Assembly (NCBI GenBank): GCA_963753135.1
Contig: CAVWBA010000024.1
Coordinates: forward strand, 62,001 to 126,000
Direction: 5' to 3'
DNA: 64,000 nucleotides
Source: Roseiarcus sp963753135
GTDB lineage: Bacteria > Pseudomonadota > Alphaproteobacteria > Rhizobiales > Beijerinckiaceae
The notes under the pieces are model-generated. The model was given only the letters and a program-made list of their open reading frames with translations, searched no databases and was not told the DNA's origin. Within the stretch, counting starts at the first letter, position 1. Each line of letters starts with the position of its first letter. This document shows, one piece after another, positions 9,072 to 16,943 of this stretch. Both the position numbers and the translations under genes were made by a program.

Positions 9072-9476
9072 ATGAACATCACCCTCAGAGCCGGGGAACG
9101 GTTTTTTATCAACGGCGCGGTCATCCGTATCGACCGAAAGGCGTCGATCGAACTTCTGAACGAAGTGACCTTCCTGCTCGAGAACCATGTGATGCAGGCC
9201 GAGCAGGCGACGACGCTGGTCCGCCAGATCTATTTCGCCGTCCAGATCATGCTAATGGACCCCACGGCCGGCGCCAGCGCGGCGCTGCTCGCCCATTCGC
9301 TGATCGAATCCGCGCTTGGCGCTTATCACACGTCCGATTTGACCGTGGGCCTCAAGAGCGTCAACGCGTCGCTCCTCCGTGGTCGCAATTTCGAGGCGCT
9401 GAAGGCTTTGCGCGGCCTGTTTGCTCTCGAGGACAAGGAGCTTCAGCCGCTCGCCGACACGCCGAGCGCCGCCTGA
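9072..9476 (+). CDS. flbT: Flagellin mRNA regulator FlbT
   Basis: A 134-residue protein of the FlbT family, which binds the 5' leader of flagellin mRNA and represses its translation (known from Caulobacter and Brucella). Landmarks are LRAGERFFINGAVIRIDRK at the start, FLLENHVMQAEQATT, and RQIYFAVQIMLMDP. It is paired with flaF. Together they imply that flagellin genes elsewhere in the genome are controlled after transcription. Confidence 0.94.
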   Translation: MNITLRAGERFFINGAVIRIDRKASIELLNEVTFLLENHVMQAEQATTLVRQIYFAVQIMLMDPTAGASAALLAHSLIESALGAYHTSDLTVGLKSVNASLLRGRNFEALKALRGLFALEDKELQPLADTPSAA

Positions 9477-9491
9477 AATGAGGAGAACGCC

Positions 9492-9899
9492 ATGACCGTC
9501 AACGCCACGACCCCCGTTTCGTCCACGGCCGCATCGACCAGCTCGTCTACGGCGAGCGCGGCGACGCAAAGCCTCAGCTATAACGATTTCCTGACCCTTC
9601 TCATGGCGGAGATGAAGAACCAGGACCCGACGCAGCCGATGGATCCATCGCAGATGGTGTCGCAGCTCGCGACCGTCTCCGAGGTCGGGCAAGCGGTGCA
9701 AGCCAACACAACGCTGGCCTCGCTCCTAACGGCGAGCTCGCTCAGTCAGGCCGAGCAGCTAATCGGCAGAACGGTCACTTCCGCTGACGGTTCGACGTCG
9801 GGCGAGGTCGCTTCGGTCAGCGTCACCAGCTCCGGCACGGCCGCCACGCTGACGAACGGCGGAACCGTTTCGCTCACCAATGGCGCGAGCGTCCAATGA
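9492..9899 (+). CDS. flgD: Hook-capping scaffold protein FlgD
   Basis: A 135-residue short FlgD, the temporary cap that lets FlgE polymerise. The conserved core LSYNDFLTLLMAEMKNQDP with TQPMDPSQMVSQLATVSEVG is present. The long C-terminal domain of enterobacterial FlgD is missing, which is normal for Alphaproteobacteria. A TGAGGAG ribosome site precedes the start. The stop overlaps the fliQ start (ATGA). Confidence 0.93.
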   Translation: MTVNATTPVSSTAASTSSSTASAATQSLSYNDFLTLLMAEMKNQDPTQPMDPSQMVSQLATVSEVGQAVQANTTLASLLTASSLSQAEQLIGRTVTSADGSTSGEVASVSVTSSGTAATLTNGGTVSLTNGASVQ

Positions 9900-10166
9900 A
9901 CGAAGGCGACGCGATCGATCTCGTCCAGTCGGCGATCTGGATGGTGGTGGTCGGCGCCGGTCCTTGCGTCGCCGCTGCGATGGCGGTCGGCGTCGTTATC
10001 GCGCTCTTGCAGGCTCTGACCCAGATACAGGAGATGACGCTCACCTTCGTGCCGAAGATGATCGCGGTCTTTCTGGCCATGAGTTCTCACGGCCTCATTC
10101 GTCGGGGCTAAGTTCTCGATCTTCACTCAGTCGATCTACGCGCGGATCGAGCAGGGGTACAAATAG
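9896..10166 (+). CDS. fliQ: Flagellar export gate protein FliQ (one-base shift near 10080)
   Basis: FliQ is a two-helix subunit of the export pore. The first frame gives MNEGDAIDLVQSAIW and ALTQIQEMTLTFVPKMIAVF, which are FliQ landmarks, but then runs out of homology and stops at 10109-10111 after 71 residues. The expected C-terminus (VLTASFVGAKFSIFTQSIY, then ARIEQGYK) continues in another frame to a TAG at 10164-10166. Dropping one base at about 10079-10082 joins the two and gives 89 residues, the normal length. Since FliQ is needed for export and every neighbour is intact, a sequence error is more likely than a real mutation. That is inference. Confidence 0.88.
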
Positions 10167-10239
10167 GCGCTAAGCGGTTAGCCGCGGCGATCCGCGGTTC
10201 GACCCTCGCGCAAGGTTCAGACCACATTCTCCCCGCAGG

Positions 10240-10258
10240 GGCGCCATGTGTTGGCGCC
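10240..10258 (+). promoter_or_regulatory. Hairpin just upstream of flhA
   Basis: A perfect 7-bp inverted repeat (GGCGCCA, 5-base loop, TGGCGCC) ends 18 bases before the preferred flhA start. It has no T-run, so it is not an intrinsic terminator. It may act as a small RNA structure in the leader of flhA. Function is not shown by the sequence. Confidence 0.4.
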
Positions 10259-10276
10259 TAGTTGAGCGAGGGCGCC

Positions 10277-12364
10277 ATGTCATTGACGGCGGTGGGGAGC
10301 GCGCCGGCAGCAAACCGCGGCGGCAAGGACATCGCCTTCGCCGTTGGCATCGTCCTCATCCTTTGCCTGTTCTTCCTCCCCGTTCCGGCGGTGATGATCG
10401 ATTTTGGCCTCGCGCTGTCGATCGCGCTTTCCGTCCTCATCCTGATGGTGGCGCTCTGGATCCAGAAGCCCCTCGAATTCTCGGCCTTCCCGACCGTGCT
10501 CCTGGTTGCGACAATCCTGCGGCTCGCGCTCAACATTTCGACCACTCGGCTCATACTGTCGCACGGCGAACAGGGGCCGACGTCGGCTGGCTACATCATC
10601 GGCGGCTTCGCTCGCCTGGTGATGGGCGGCGATTTCGTCATCGGGATCATCGTCTTTCTCATTCTGGTGACGATCAACTTCCTGGTCATCACCAAGGGCG
10701 CAACCCGCATCGCTGAGGTCGGAGCGCGATTCACCCTCGACGCCATTCCCGGCAAGCAAATGGCGATCGATGCGGACCTCTCGGCCGGCCTCATTGACGA
10801 GAAGGTGGCGCAGGCGCGCAGGCGCGAGCTCGAGGAGGAAAGCGCCTTCTTCGGCTCGATGGACGGCGCCTCGAAATTCGTCCGCGGCGACGCGATCGCC
10901 GGTCTCATCATTCTGGCTGTCAACATCTTTGGCGGCATCGTCATCGGCGTCACCCGGCATGGGCTCACGCTCGGCGCCGCGGCCGACGTCTTCACCAAGC
11001 TCTCTGTCGGCGATGGCCTGGTGACGCAGATCCCGGCGCTCATCATTTCGCTCGCCGCCGGCCTGCTCGTGGCCAAGGGCGGCACGCGAGGCTCGGCCGA
11101 CAAAGCCGTCATCGACCAATTGAGCGGCTATCCAAACGCGCTCTTTCTCGCAGCGCTCGCGATGGCGGTCCTCGGCGTCGTTCCTGGGCTGCCGTTCCTG
11201 CCATTCGCGTTCATCGGCGGGCTGATGGCGTTTGTCGGCGTCGCCATTCCACGGCGTCTCGAGAGGGACCGCGCCGCCGAGGCGGCCATGGCCATGGCGA
11301 AGGAGGAGCGGGCCAAGGCCGAGGCGCGCTCGTCAATCAAGGAGCAGCTCAAGTCATTCGAGATCGAACTGGTCCTGAGCAAGGAGCTCAACGCGGCGCT
11401 GCTGTCGTCGCGTGACGAGATCGGTTCGCGCATCGGCAAGATGCGGCGCAAGTTCGCGCGCCAATACGGCTTCGTGGTTCCGGAGATCCGTCTCTCCGAC
11501 GATATCAAGGCGGCGCCGAGGACTTATCAGATCAAGATTCACGGCGCCGCGGTCGCGACCCAGGAATTGCGGGTCACCGACCATCTCATCGTCATCGGCG
11601 ACGGACCGCGCCCCAACCTGCCGGGCGACGAAGTGCGCGAACCTGCGTTCGGCATTCGCGCCATCGCCATTCCCGAGGCTTTCGTCAAGGACGCGAGGCG
11701 CGCGGGCTTCAGGCCGGTCGATCCTGTTTCGGTGCTGCTCACTCATTTGAGCGAGGTCGTCCACAACAACCTCGCTCAACTTTTATCGTACAAGGATATG
11801 CGCGTGCTGCTCGATAGGCTCGAGCCCGAGTACAAGCGGCTGCTCGACGACATGTGTCCGTCGCAGATTTCGCAATCGACGCTGCTCGCGACTCTGAAGC
11901 TTCTGCTCGCGGAGCGCGTTTCCATTCGCAACCTCAGTCTGATTCTGGAGGCGGTGGCGGAGGTCGCGCCGCACGTGCGCCGACCTGAGCAGATTGTCGA
12001 GCAGGTGCGCATCCGGCTCTCCCAGCAGATCTGCGGCGACCTTGCCGACGAAGGCGCGCTCGCTGTCTTGAGGCTCGGCAACCGCTGGGATCTGGCGTTC
12101 CATCAGGCCCTCAAGCGGGACGCCAAGGGCGACGTGGTCGAATTCGACATCGACCCGCGGCTGATGGAGCAATTCGCAGCCGAGGCCTCGGCGGCGATAC
12201 GCAAGCGGATGGACGAGCGGCGTTTGTTCGCCCTCGTCACCGCCGCCGAGACGCGACCCTATGTGCGCATGATTATCGAGCGGATGTTTCCAACTTTGGC
12301 GGTCCTGTCGCAGCTCGAAATCGCGCGCGGGTTCGAGGTGAAGTCACTGGGCACGATCGCGTGA
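10277..12364 (+). CDS. flhA: Flagellar export gate protein FlhA
   Basis: A 695-residue export-gate component with about eight N-terminal membrane helices and a large cytoplasmic substrate-docking domain. Landmarks: FPTVLLVATILRLALNISTT, the FHIPEP-type loop region around TRIAEVGARFTLDAIPGKQM and AIDADLSAGLIDE, and GDGLVTQIPALIISLAAGLL. I chose the ATG at 10277; a TTG 15 bases earlier is also in frame but less likely. It ends by overlapping fliR (GTGA). It lies about 110 bases after the restored end of fliQ. Confidence 0.97.
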   Translation: MSLTAVGSAPAANRGGKDIAFAVGIVLILCLFFLPVPAVMIDFGLALSIALSVLILMVALWIQKPLEFSAFPTVLLVATILRLALNISTTRLILSHGEQGPTSAGYIIGGFARLVMGGDFVIGIIVFLILVTINFLVITKGATRIAEVGARFTLDAIPGKQMAIDADLSAGLIDEKVAQARRRELEEESAFFGSMDGASKFVRGDAIAGLIILAVNIFGGIVIGVTRHGLTLGAAADVFTKLSVGDGLVTQIPALIISLAAGLLVAKGGTRGSADKAVIDQLSGYPNALFLAALAMAVLGVVPGLPFLPFAFIGGLMAFVGVAIPRRLERDRAAEAAMAMAKEERAKAEARSSIKEQLKSFEIELVLSKELNAALLSSRDEIGSRIGKMRRKFARQYGFVVPEIRLSDDIKAAPRTYQIKIHGAAVATQELRVTDHLIVIGDGPRPNLPGDEVREPAFGIRAIAIPEAFVKDARRAGFRPVDPVSVLLTHLSEVVHNNLAQLLSYKDMRVLLDRLEPEYKRLLDDMCPSQISQSTLLATLKLLLAERVSIRNLSLILEAVAEVAPHVRRPEQIVEQVRIRLSQQICGDLADEGALAVLRLGNRWDLAFHQALKRDAKGDVVEFDIDPRLMEQFAAEASAAIRKRMDERRLFALVTAAETRPYVRMIIERMFPTLAVLSQLEIARGFEVKSLGTIA

Positions 12365-13152
12365 CTGCGCTTGTCTCCGGGGCGATGGCGGCGCCTCATG
12401 TGGCGCTCGCGCCCAGGGCGGCGCTTGGCGCTTTCGTGCTCTTCTGCCGCATCGGCGGATGCCTGATGCTGGCGCCAGGATTCTCGAACACGCAGATTCC
12501 GACCCAGGTTCGCTTGTTCGTGGCCCTCGCGGTCACCCTGACGCTGACGCCGCTATTGCTCGATCGCGTGCCAGCCGCTGCGCTGGGCGATGATCCGATC
12601 CTCGCCCTCAAGACGATTGCTGTCGAATCGCTGGTCGGCGGCATGATTGGGGTCTTGGCAAGGCTATTCTATTTCGCGCTCGAGGCGCTGGCTGTCGGCG
12701 CAGCCTCCATGCTTGGGTTCTCCAGTCCGTCCGGGTTTCAGATCGAGAACGACGAGCCGATGGCGCCATTGGCGACACTCATCTCGCTCGCCGCGATCGC
12801 GCTCCTGTTCGCGGCCAACCTTCATTGGGAGCTTTTGCGCGGGCTCGTCGCCTCTTACGACGTCGTGCCCGTCGGCGCAGACTTCAACGCGCGACTGGCG
12901 CTGAAGCAGATCGCTGACGTGCTGGGCGAATCGTTCCGGCTCGCCCTCAGGATCGCTTCGCCCTATGTGATCTACGCGCTGGTGGTCAATCTCGCGCTGG
13001 CGCTGGTCAACCGGCTCACCCCGCAGGTGCAGGTCTTTTTCGTCGCCACGCCGTTTGTGGCGGCAGGCGGCCTGCTCTTGCTCTACTTCACCATCAAACC
13101 GGCGATCGAAGCGTTCATTAGCGGCTTCGGCGTCTGGCTCATTTCCGGCTAG
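12361..13152 (+). CDS. fliR: Flagellar export gate protein FliR
   Basis: A 263-residue polytopic membrane protein of the export pore. Landmarks are FCRIGGCLMLAPGFSN near the N-terminus, TQVRLFVALAVTL, and GFSSPSGFQIENDEP. It starts with GTG inside the last codons of flhA (4-base overlap), so the two are translationally coupled. flhB is not in this window. Confidence 0.94.
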   Translation: MTALVSGAMAAPHVALAPRAALGAFVLFCRIGGCLMLAPGFSNTQIPTQVRLFVALAVTLTLTPLLLDRVPAAALGDDPILALKTIAVESLVGGMIGVLARLFYFALEALAVGAASMLGFSSPSGFQIENDEPMAPLATLISLAAIALLFAANLHWELLRGLVASYDVVPVGADFNARLALKQIADVLGESFRLALRIASPYVIYALVVNLALALVNRLTPQVQVFFVATPFVAAGGLLLLYFTIKPAIEAFISGFGVWLISG

Positions 13153-13155
13153 CGC

Positions 13156-13551
13156 ATGAAAAAACGTCTGGACGCGTTGACTCATATAGGTCGGCTTCAA
13201 ACGCTCATGCACGACGTCGGCCGTTCAAGGCTGAATACGCTCGACCGCAAGCAGGCGGAATTGAATGAAAATCTGAAAGCAGTCTTCGAGGCGCTGGAGG
13301 CGGACGGGCTTGCCTATGGCGCTCAAGCCGGACTGGTCGGGCGTCACATTCGTGTGTTGCAGCTGAAGCTCGATCAGCTGGCGCGCGAGCGAGAAAGCGC
13401 ACGTCGCAGCGTGCTTACACAAGGGGCCCGGGCGAAGCTTGCCGAGCTTGCGATCGAAGCCGCCGCCCTTGGCTATCGACGCTCGAACGAGCGCAAAGAG
13501 CTGGCCGAAATCATTGAGCGTGCGCTCGGCCGAGGCGCAAGCTCGACGTAA
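13156..13551 (+). CDS. Small coiled-coil flagellar protein, FliJ-like, unassigned
   Basis: A 131-residue, basic, almost entirely helical protein without signal peptide or membrane segment, three bases after fliR. Heptad-like patterns run through residues 25-110 (for example LKLDQLARERESARR). This resembles FliJ-type export coiled coils in size, charge and helical content, but I see no firm family motif. Proteins of this kind sit at the same place in related flagellar clusters. A role as soluble export factor is inference from shape and position. Confidence 0.7.
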   Translation: MKKRLDALTHIGRLQTLMHDVGRSRLNTLDRKQAELNENLKAVFEALEADGLAYGAQAGLVGRHIRVLQLKLDQLARERESARRSVLTQGARAKLAELAIEAAALGYRRSNERKELAEIIERALGRGASST

Positions 13552-13598
13552 GGCTAAAGGAGGACGTTGGCCTCCTACAGGATCTTTCGCGGCGCTCA

Positions 13599-14183
13599 AT
13601 GGCCTTCAATCCTCGTACAGATGTCATCCTCGAGGTGGCTAGCGCCGCCGATCCGTCGCGCGCCACTGTCGCCGCCCAGCGGCTCAGTGCGCTTGCGGGC
13701 TCGAACGCCCCAGCGGCCGACTTTGCCGCCGACCTCGATCGGGCGGCAAGCACGACAGGCGCAACGACGCGGCCGCTCGCGAACGCCGCCGACATGCGGT
13801 CGCGTCTTTCAGCGGCGCCGGGCGGCCCGGACAAGCTTGGCCAAGCGAAGACCCAGTTCGAGGCTATGATGCTGAATTCGTTCGTCAGCGAAATGCTGCC
13901 GAAAGACACGGGCGAGGTCTTCGGGCAGGGGACGGCCGGCGACATGTGGCGATCGATGCTCGCCGAGCAGGTTTCGACACAAATCGCCAAGTCCGGCAAG
14001 CTCGGCCTCGCCCGGCGTCTGTTCGCCACCCACGAGGTCGACCTCCGTTCGGGGCGCGGTGGCGAGGCGACGAAAACCGTCGGCCAGCCTGCCGCGCAAA
14101 TGAGCGCCAATATCCTGTCGGCGCCGACGGCGGCCGAGCCCGAGAATGGCGCAGTTCTGTTTGCCGGACCGAAACGGACATGA
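13599..14183 (+). CDS. flgJ: Rod-binding protein, FlgJ N-terminal type (CheL-like)
   Basis: A 194-residue protein with the FlgJ rod-binding domain at about residues 80-135: AKTQFEAMMLNSFVSEMLPK, then GDMWRSMLAEQVSTQIAKSG. It lacks the C-terminal muramidase of enterobacterial FlgJ, as usual in Alphaproteobacteria, where the gene is also called cheL. It would cap the growing rod. The ATG at 13599 has a poor ribosome site. An AGGAGG stands 35 bases earlier inside a small hairpin (AGGAGG/CCTCCT), so the exact start is uncertain. The stop overlaps the next gene. Confidence 0.85.
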   Translation: MAFNPRTDVILEVASAADPSRATVAAQRLSALAGSNAPAADFAADLDRAASTTGATTRPLANAADMRSRLSAAPGGPDKLGQAKTQFEAMMLNSFVSEMLPKDTGEVFGQGTAGDMWRSMLAEQVSTQIAKSGKLGLARRLFATHEVDLRSGRGGEATKTVGQPAAQMSANILSAPTAAEPENGAVLFAGPKRT

Positions 14184-14566
14184 GCCAACCGCTGCGCCGA
14201 GCGCAGGCTCCGGCCGCTGCGGCGGCGTTGCCGATCATCGAGCGCCTCATCGCGACCCTCGACGCCGAGAATCGCGATCTCGAACAGGGCCGTGGGGTCA
14301 AATACGAGGCCTACAGTCTGAGCAAGAACCAGGGCCTGCTCGAGCTCAATCGCCTGATTCCGGCGCTCGCGGGAGCAGCAGCAGCGGCAGGACCTCTGCG
14401 CGACGCGCTGGCTGAGCTTCACGCAAAGCTCGAAATCAATCGGCGGTCGCTCGCGGTGCAGCTCAAGGCTTGCGAAGCCGTCTCGGAGATCATCACCCGC
14501 GCCATCCAGGACGGCCAATCCGATGGAACCTATACCGCCTCCGCCTGGCGCCGGTCGCCCGAATGA
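14180..14566 (+). CDS. FlgN-like flagellar export chaperone
   Basis: A 128-residue helical protein starting at an ATG that overlaps the flgJ stop (ATGA) and ending in an ATGA overlap with the next gene. FlgN-type proteins are cytoplasmic chaperones of FlgK and FlgL. The pattern fits: a long N-terminal helix (LIATLDAENRDLEQGR), a middle helix (KNQGLLELNRLIPAL), and a C-terminal helix with NRRSLAVQLKACEAVSEII. The alanine-rich loop AGAAAAAG is unremarkable. The family call is moderately confident; position downstream of the hook genes supports it. Confidence 0.68.
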   Translation: MSQPLRRAQAPAAAAALPIIERLIATLDAENRDLEQGRGVKYEAYSLSKNQGLLELNRLIPALAGAAAAAGPLRDALAELHAKLEINRRSLAVQLKACEAVSEIITRAIQDGQSDGTYTASAWRRSPE

Positions 14567-15024
14567 TCAAGGCCGCGCTTGTCGGCGTCATCGCGGTCGC
14601 GGGCGTGATCGCGGGCGAGATGGGAACCGACAAGGTTCTCGCCATGCGCCAGGCGCGCGCCACGGCCGTCGCCACAAGAACGACCGAAGCGCGCAAGACG
14701 CACGAGATCAACGTCCCTCGCATCAAGGACGGCGTGATCCAGGGCTACGCGGTCATGCTGCTGAGCTACACCGTCGACTTGAGTGCGCTGAAGACAGCGG
14801 CGATGGCGCCGGATTCGATCCTGGTCGACGAGGCGTTTCGATATGTCTACGACGACGACACGATCGATTTCGACCATCTCGACCGATTCGATTTCGCCAA
14901 GATGAGCAAGGCGCTTGCCGCGGCGACCAACGCGCGCGTGAAGAGCAACGTGGTCGTCGACGTCGGCGTGCAGGAATTCACCTATGAGCCGGTCAGCGAG
15001 ACCCGCGGGCGCCCGGCGCCTTAA
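14563..15024 (+). CDS. Membrane-anchored protein of the flagellar operon, unassigned
   Basis: A 153-residue protein with one N-terminal hydrophobic segment (ALVGVIAVAGVIAGEMG, residues 5-21), probably a signal anchor, and a soluble domain with an acidic run (YVYDDDTIDFDHLDRFDF). The start overlaps the upstream stop (ATGA), so it belongs to the operon and closes it. The layout (membrane anchor plus small periplasmic domain with the strand GYAVMLLSYTVDL) recalls FliL, but the similarity is not enough to name it. The stop codon shares TTAA with the convergent carA stop. Confidence 0.75.
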   Translation: MIKAALVGVIAVAGVIAGEMGTDKVLAMRQARATAVATRTTEARKTHEINVPRIKDGVIQGYAVMLLSYTVDLSALKTAAMAPDSILVDEAFRYVYDDDTIDFDHLDRFDFAKMSKALAAATNARVKSNVVVDVGVQEFTYEPVSETRGRPAP

Positions 15025-16256
15025 GCGGCCCGCGTCGCCTCAGCCTTCGAGGCGGCGATCAAATCGACGAACCGCTGGAAGAGATAATGGCTGTCGCGCG
15101 GACCGGGCGAGGCCTCGGGGTGATATTGCACCGAGAAGGCCGGCCGGTCGGCAAGCGCAATGCCGCAATTCGAGCCGTCGAACAGCGACACATGCGTCTC
15201 CTCGGCGTTTGCCGGCAGGCTCGCCCGATCGACTGCGAAGCCGTGGTTCATCGACACGACCTCGACCTTGCCGGTGGTGAAGTCCTTGACCGGATGATTG
15301 GCGCCGTGATGGCCCTGCGGCATCTTGACGGTTTGCGCGCCGACCGCGAGCCCCAGGAGCTGATGGCCGAGACAGACCCCGAACAGGGGCACCTTGGTCT
15401 CCAGGAGCGCCTGGATCGTCGGCACGGCGTATTCGCCCGTGGCCGCTGGATCGCCGGGTCCGTTGGAGAGCACGACCCCATCGGGCTTGAGCGCCAGGAT
15501 CTCCTCCGCGCTCGCCGTCGCCGGAACCACCGTCACCGCGCAGCCGGCGTCATTGAGGAGCCTGAGGATATTGCGCTTGGTCCCGTAGTCGATTGCGACG
15601 ACGTGAAAGCGCGTGGCGTCCCGCCGGCGATAGCCGTTCTCCAGCGTCCAACTGGTCTCGTCCCAGTTCGAACGCTGGGTCGAACCCACCGCCGGAACGA
15701 GGTCCATCCCGTCGATTCCGGGCCAGGCGGCCGCCTGGGCGCGCAGCGCGTCGAGGTCGAAGGCGCCGTCGGGCGAATGGGCGATGACCGCATTCGGCAT
15801 GCCCCGCTCGCGGATCAGCGTCGTCAGCGCGCGGGTGTCGACGCCCGTGACGCCGATGATCCCCCGCGCCTTCATCCAGCTGTCGAGCCGCGCGTGAGCG
15901 CGAAAATTGGATTGCGCCGACACGTCGGCGCGCATGATGGCGCCGACCGCGGCCGACGCGGAGGCGGCGTTCAAGACCTCGATGTCCTCGTCATTGACGC
16001 CGACCACGCCTATATGGGGGAAGGTGAAGGTGACGATCTGGGCGGCGTAGGAGGGATCCGTGAGGATTTCCTCGTAGCCCGTCATCGCCGTGTTGAAGCA
16101 AACCTCGCCAACCGCAGAGCCCGTCGCGCCGACGCCGAAGCCCTCGATCACCGCGCCGTCGGCGAGGACGACCACGCCGGTCGCGATGCGCGGACGCCAG
16201 CCGGGAGACGCATCCTCGGGCTCAAGCGGCAGATCGGGTTGTGTTGCGCGTGACAT
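15021..16256 (-). CDS. carA: Carbamoyl-phosphate synthase small subunit CarA
   Basis: A 411-residue glutaminase subunit that delivers ammonia from glutamine to CarB for carbamoyl phosphate, the precursor of pyrimidines and arginine. The N-terminal small-subunit domain has GEVCFNTAMTGYEEILTDPS. The class I glutamine amidotransferase domain has the nucleophile C295 in GVCLGHQLLG and the partners H379 and E381 in QYHPEASPGP. The first about 20 residues are a non-conserved extension. It converges on the flagellar operon (stop codons overlap by three bases) and is divergent from the YqeY-like gene. carB is outside the window. Confidence 0.97.
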   Translation of the reverse strand: MSRATQPDLPLEPEDASPGWRPRIATGVVVLADGAVIEGFGVGATGSAVGEVCFNTAMTGYEEILTDPSYAAQIVTFTFPHIGVVGVNDEDIEVLNAASASAAVGAIMRADVSAQSNFRAHARLDSWMKARGIIGVTGVDTRALTTLIRERGMPNAVIAHSPDGAFDLDALRAQAAAWPGIDGMDLVPAVGSTQRSNWDETSWTLENGYRRRDATRFHVVAIDYGTKRNILRLLNDAGCAVTVVPATASAEEILALKPDGVVLSNGPGDPAATGEYAVPTIQALLETKVPLFGVCLGHQLLGLAVGAQTVKMPQGHHGANHPVKDFTTGKVEVVSMNHGFAVDRASLPANAEETHVSLFDGSNCGIALADRPAFSVQYHPEASPGPRDSHYLFQRFVDLIAASKAEATRAA

Positions 16257-16328
16257 GCGGCTGTGCTTAAGCGCCGCCTTTGCCGCGCGTCAAGCTCATG
16301 CGCGCCGTTCGAACCTTTGAGGAAACCT

Positions 16329-16796
16329 ATGCCCGAATCAGCGCCGCTGCGCGAGACCGTGGCCACAAAGATGAAGGAGGCGATGAAGGGCGGCGACAAG
16401 GTTCGCGTCGGCGCGCTCCGTCTCATCATGTCCGCGCTCAAGGATCGGGAGATCGAGGCGCGCGGCGCCGGCAAGATCGTGAGCCGCGCCGATGAACTCG
16501 CGCTGCTCACCAAGATGGTCAAATCCCGCCAGGAATCCGCGACGATCTACGCCGAGGCCGGACGCAAGGAGCTCGCCGATCAGGAGAACGCGGAGATCGC
16601 GGTGATCGGCGAATTCCTGCCCAAGCAAATGGACGAAGCGGCGGTGATCGCCGCCGCCAAGGCCGCCATCGCCTCGACCGGCGCGACCAGCATCAAGGAC
16701 ATGGGCAAGGTGGTCAGCGCGCTCAAGGCCGCGCATCCGGGCGAGATGGATTTCGCCAAGGCGAGCGCGATCGTGAAGGGGCTGCTCGCGGGCTAG
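16329..16796 (+). CDS. GatB/YqeY domain protein
   Basis: A 155-residue protein of the YqeY family, related to the tail of the aspartyl/glutamyl-tRNA amidotransferase subunit GatB; free-standing members have no settled function. Landmarks are the N-terminal helix with KMKEAMKGGDKVRVGALRLI, the MVKSRQESATIYAEAGRKEL helix and EIAVIGEFLPKQMDE. The ATG at 16329 is preceded by TTTGAGG, while the frame is open further upstream without a better start. It is divergent from carA across 72 bases, a common neighbourhood in Alphaproteobacteria. Confidence 0.92.
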   Translation: MPESAPLRETVATKMKEAMKGGDKVRVGALRLIMSALKDREIEARGAGKIVSRADELALLTKMVKSRQESATIYAEAGRKELADQENAEIAVIGEFLPKQMDEAAVIAAAKAAIASTGATSIKDMGKVVSALKAAHPGEMDFAKASAIVKGLLAG

Positions 16797-16804
16797 AGCC
16801 GTCT

Positions 16805-16882
16805 CTTGTCATGCCCGCGAACGCGGGCATCCATTAAGCCATTGACAATCCACTAGATTCCCGCTTGCGCGGGAATGACAAG
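16805..16882. repeat. REP-like palindromic repeat unit with two hairpins
   Basis: A 78-base element bounded by CTTGTCAT and its inverse ATGACAAG. Inside are two GC hairpins, GCCCGCG/CGCGGGC near 16814-16829 and ATTCCCGC/GCGGGAAT near 16857-16876. The layout matches dispersed extragenic palindromes common in Hyphomicrobiales. It lies between the YqeY-like gene and the convergent helix-turn-helix gene. Confidence 0.75.
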
Positions 16883-16910
16883 CCGGGCGGGCCGGGAAAG
16901 CCTCATTTCG

Positions 16911-16937
16911 CCCTGCGAAACGAAACGCTTCGCAGGG
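16911..16937. terminator. Hairpin between convergent genes, possible bidirectional terminator
   Basis: A perfect 9-bp stem (CCCTGCGAA, 9-base loop, TTCGCAGGG) ends seven bases before the stop of the minus-strand gene at 16944. There is no T-run on either side, so an intrinsic terminator is only possible, not shown. Confidence 0.4.
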
Positions 16938-16943
16938 GCCGCC

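Noticed and set aside
9896..10166. Programmed +1 frameshift in fliQ
   Set aside because: No slippery sequence or downstream stimulatory structure at the joint, and the same kind of break occurs in many unrelated genes of the window.
10161..10261. tRNA-like look of the stretch before flhA (GCGGTTCGACCCTCGCG)
   Set aside because: A TpsiC-like arm could be imagined, but no acceptor, D or anticodon arms fold around it.
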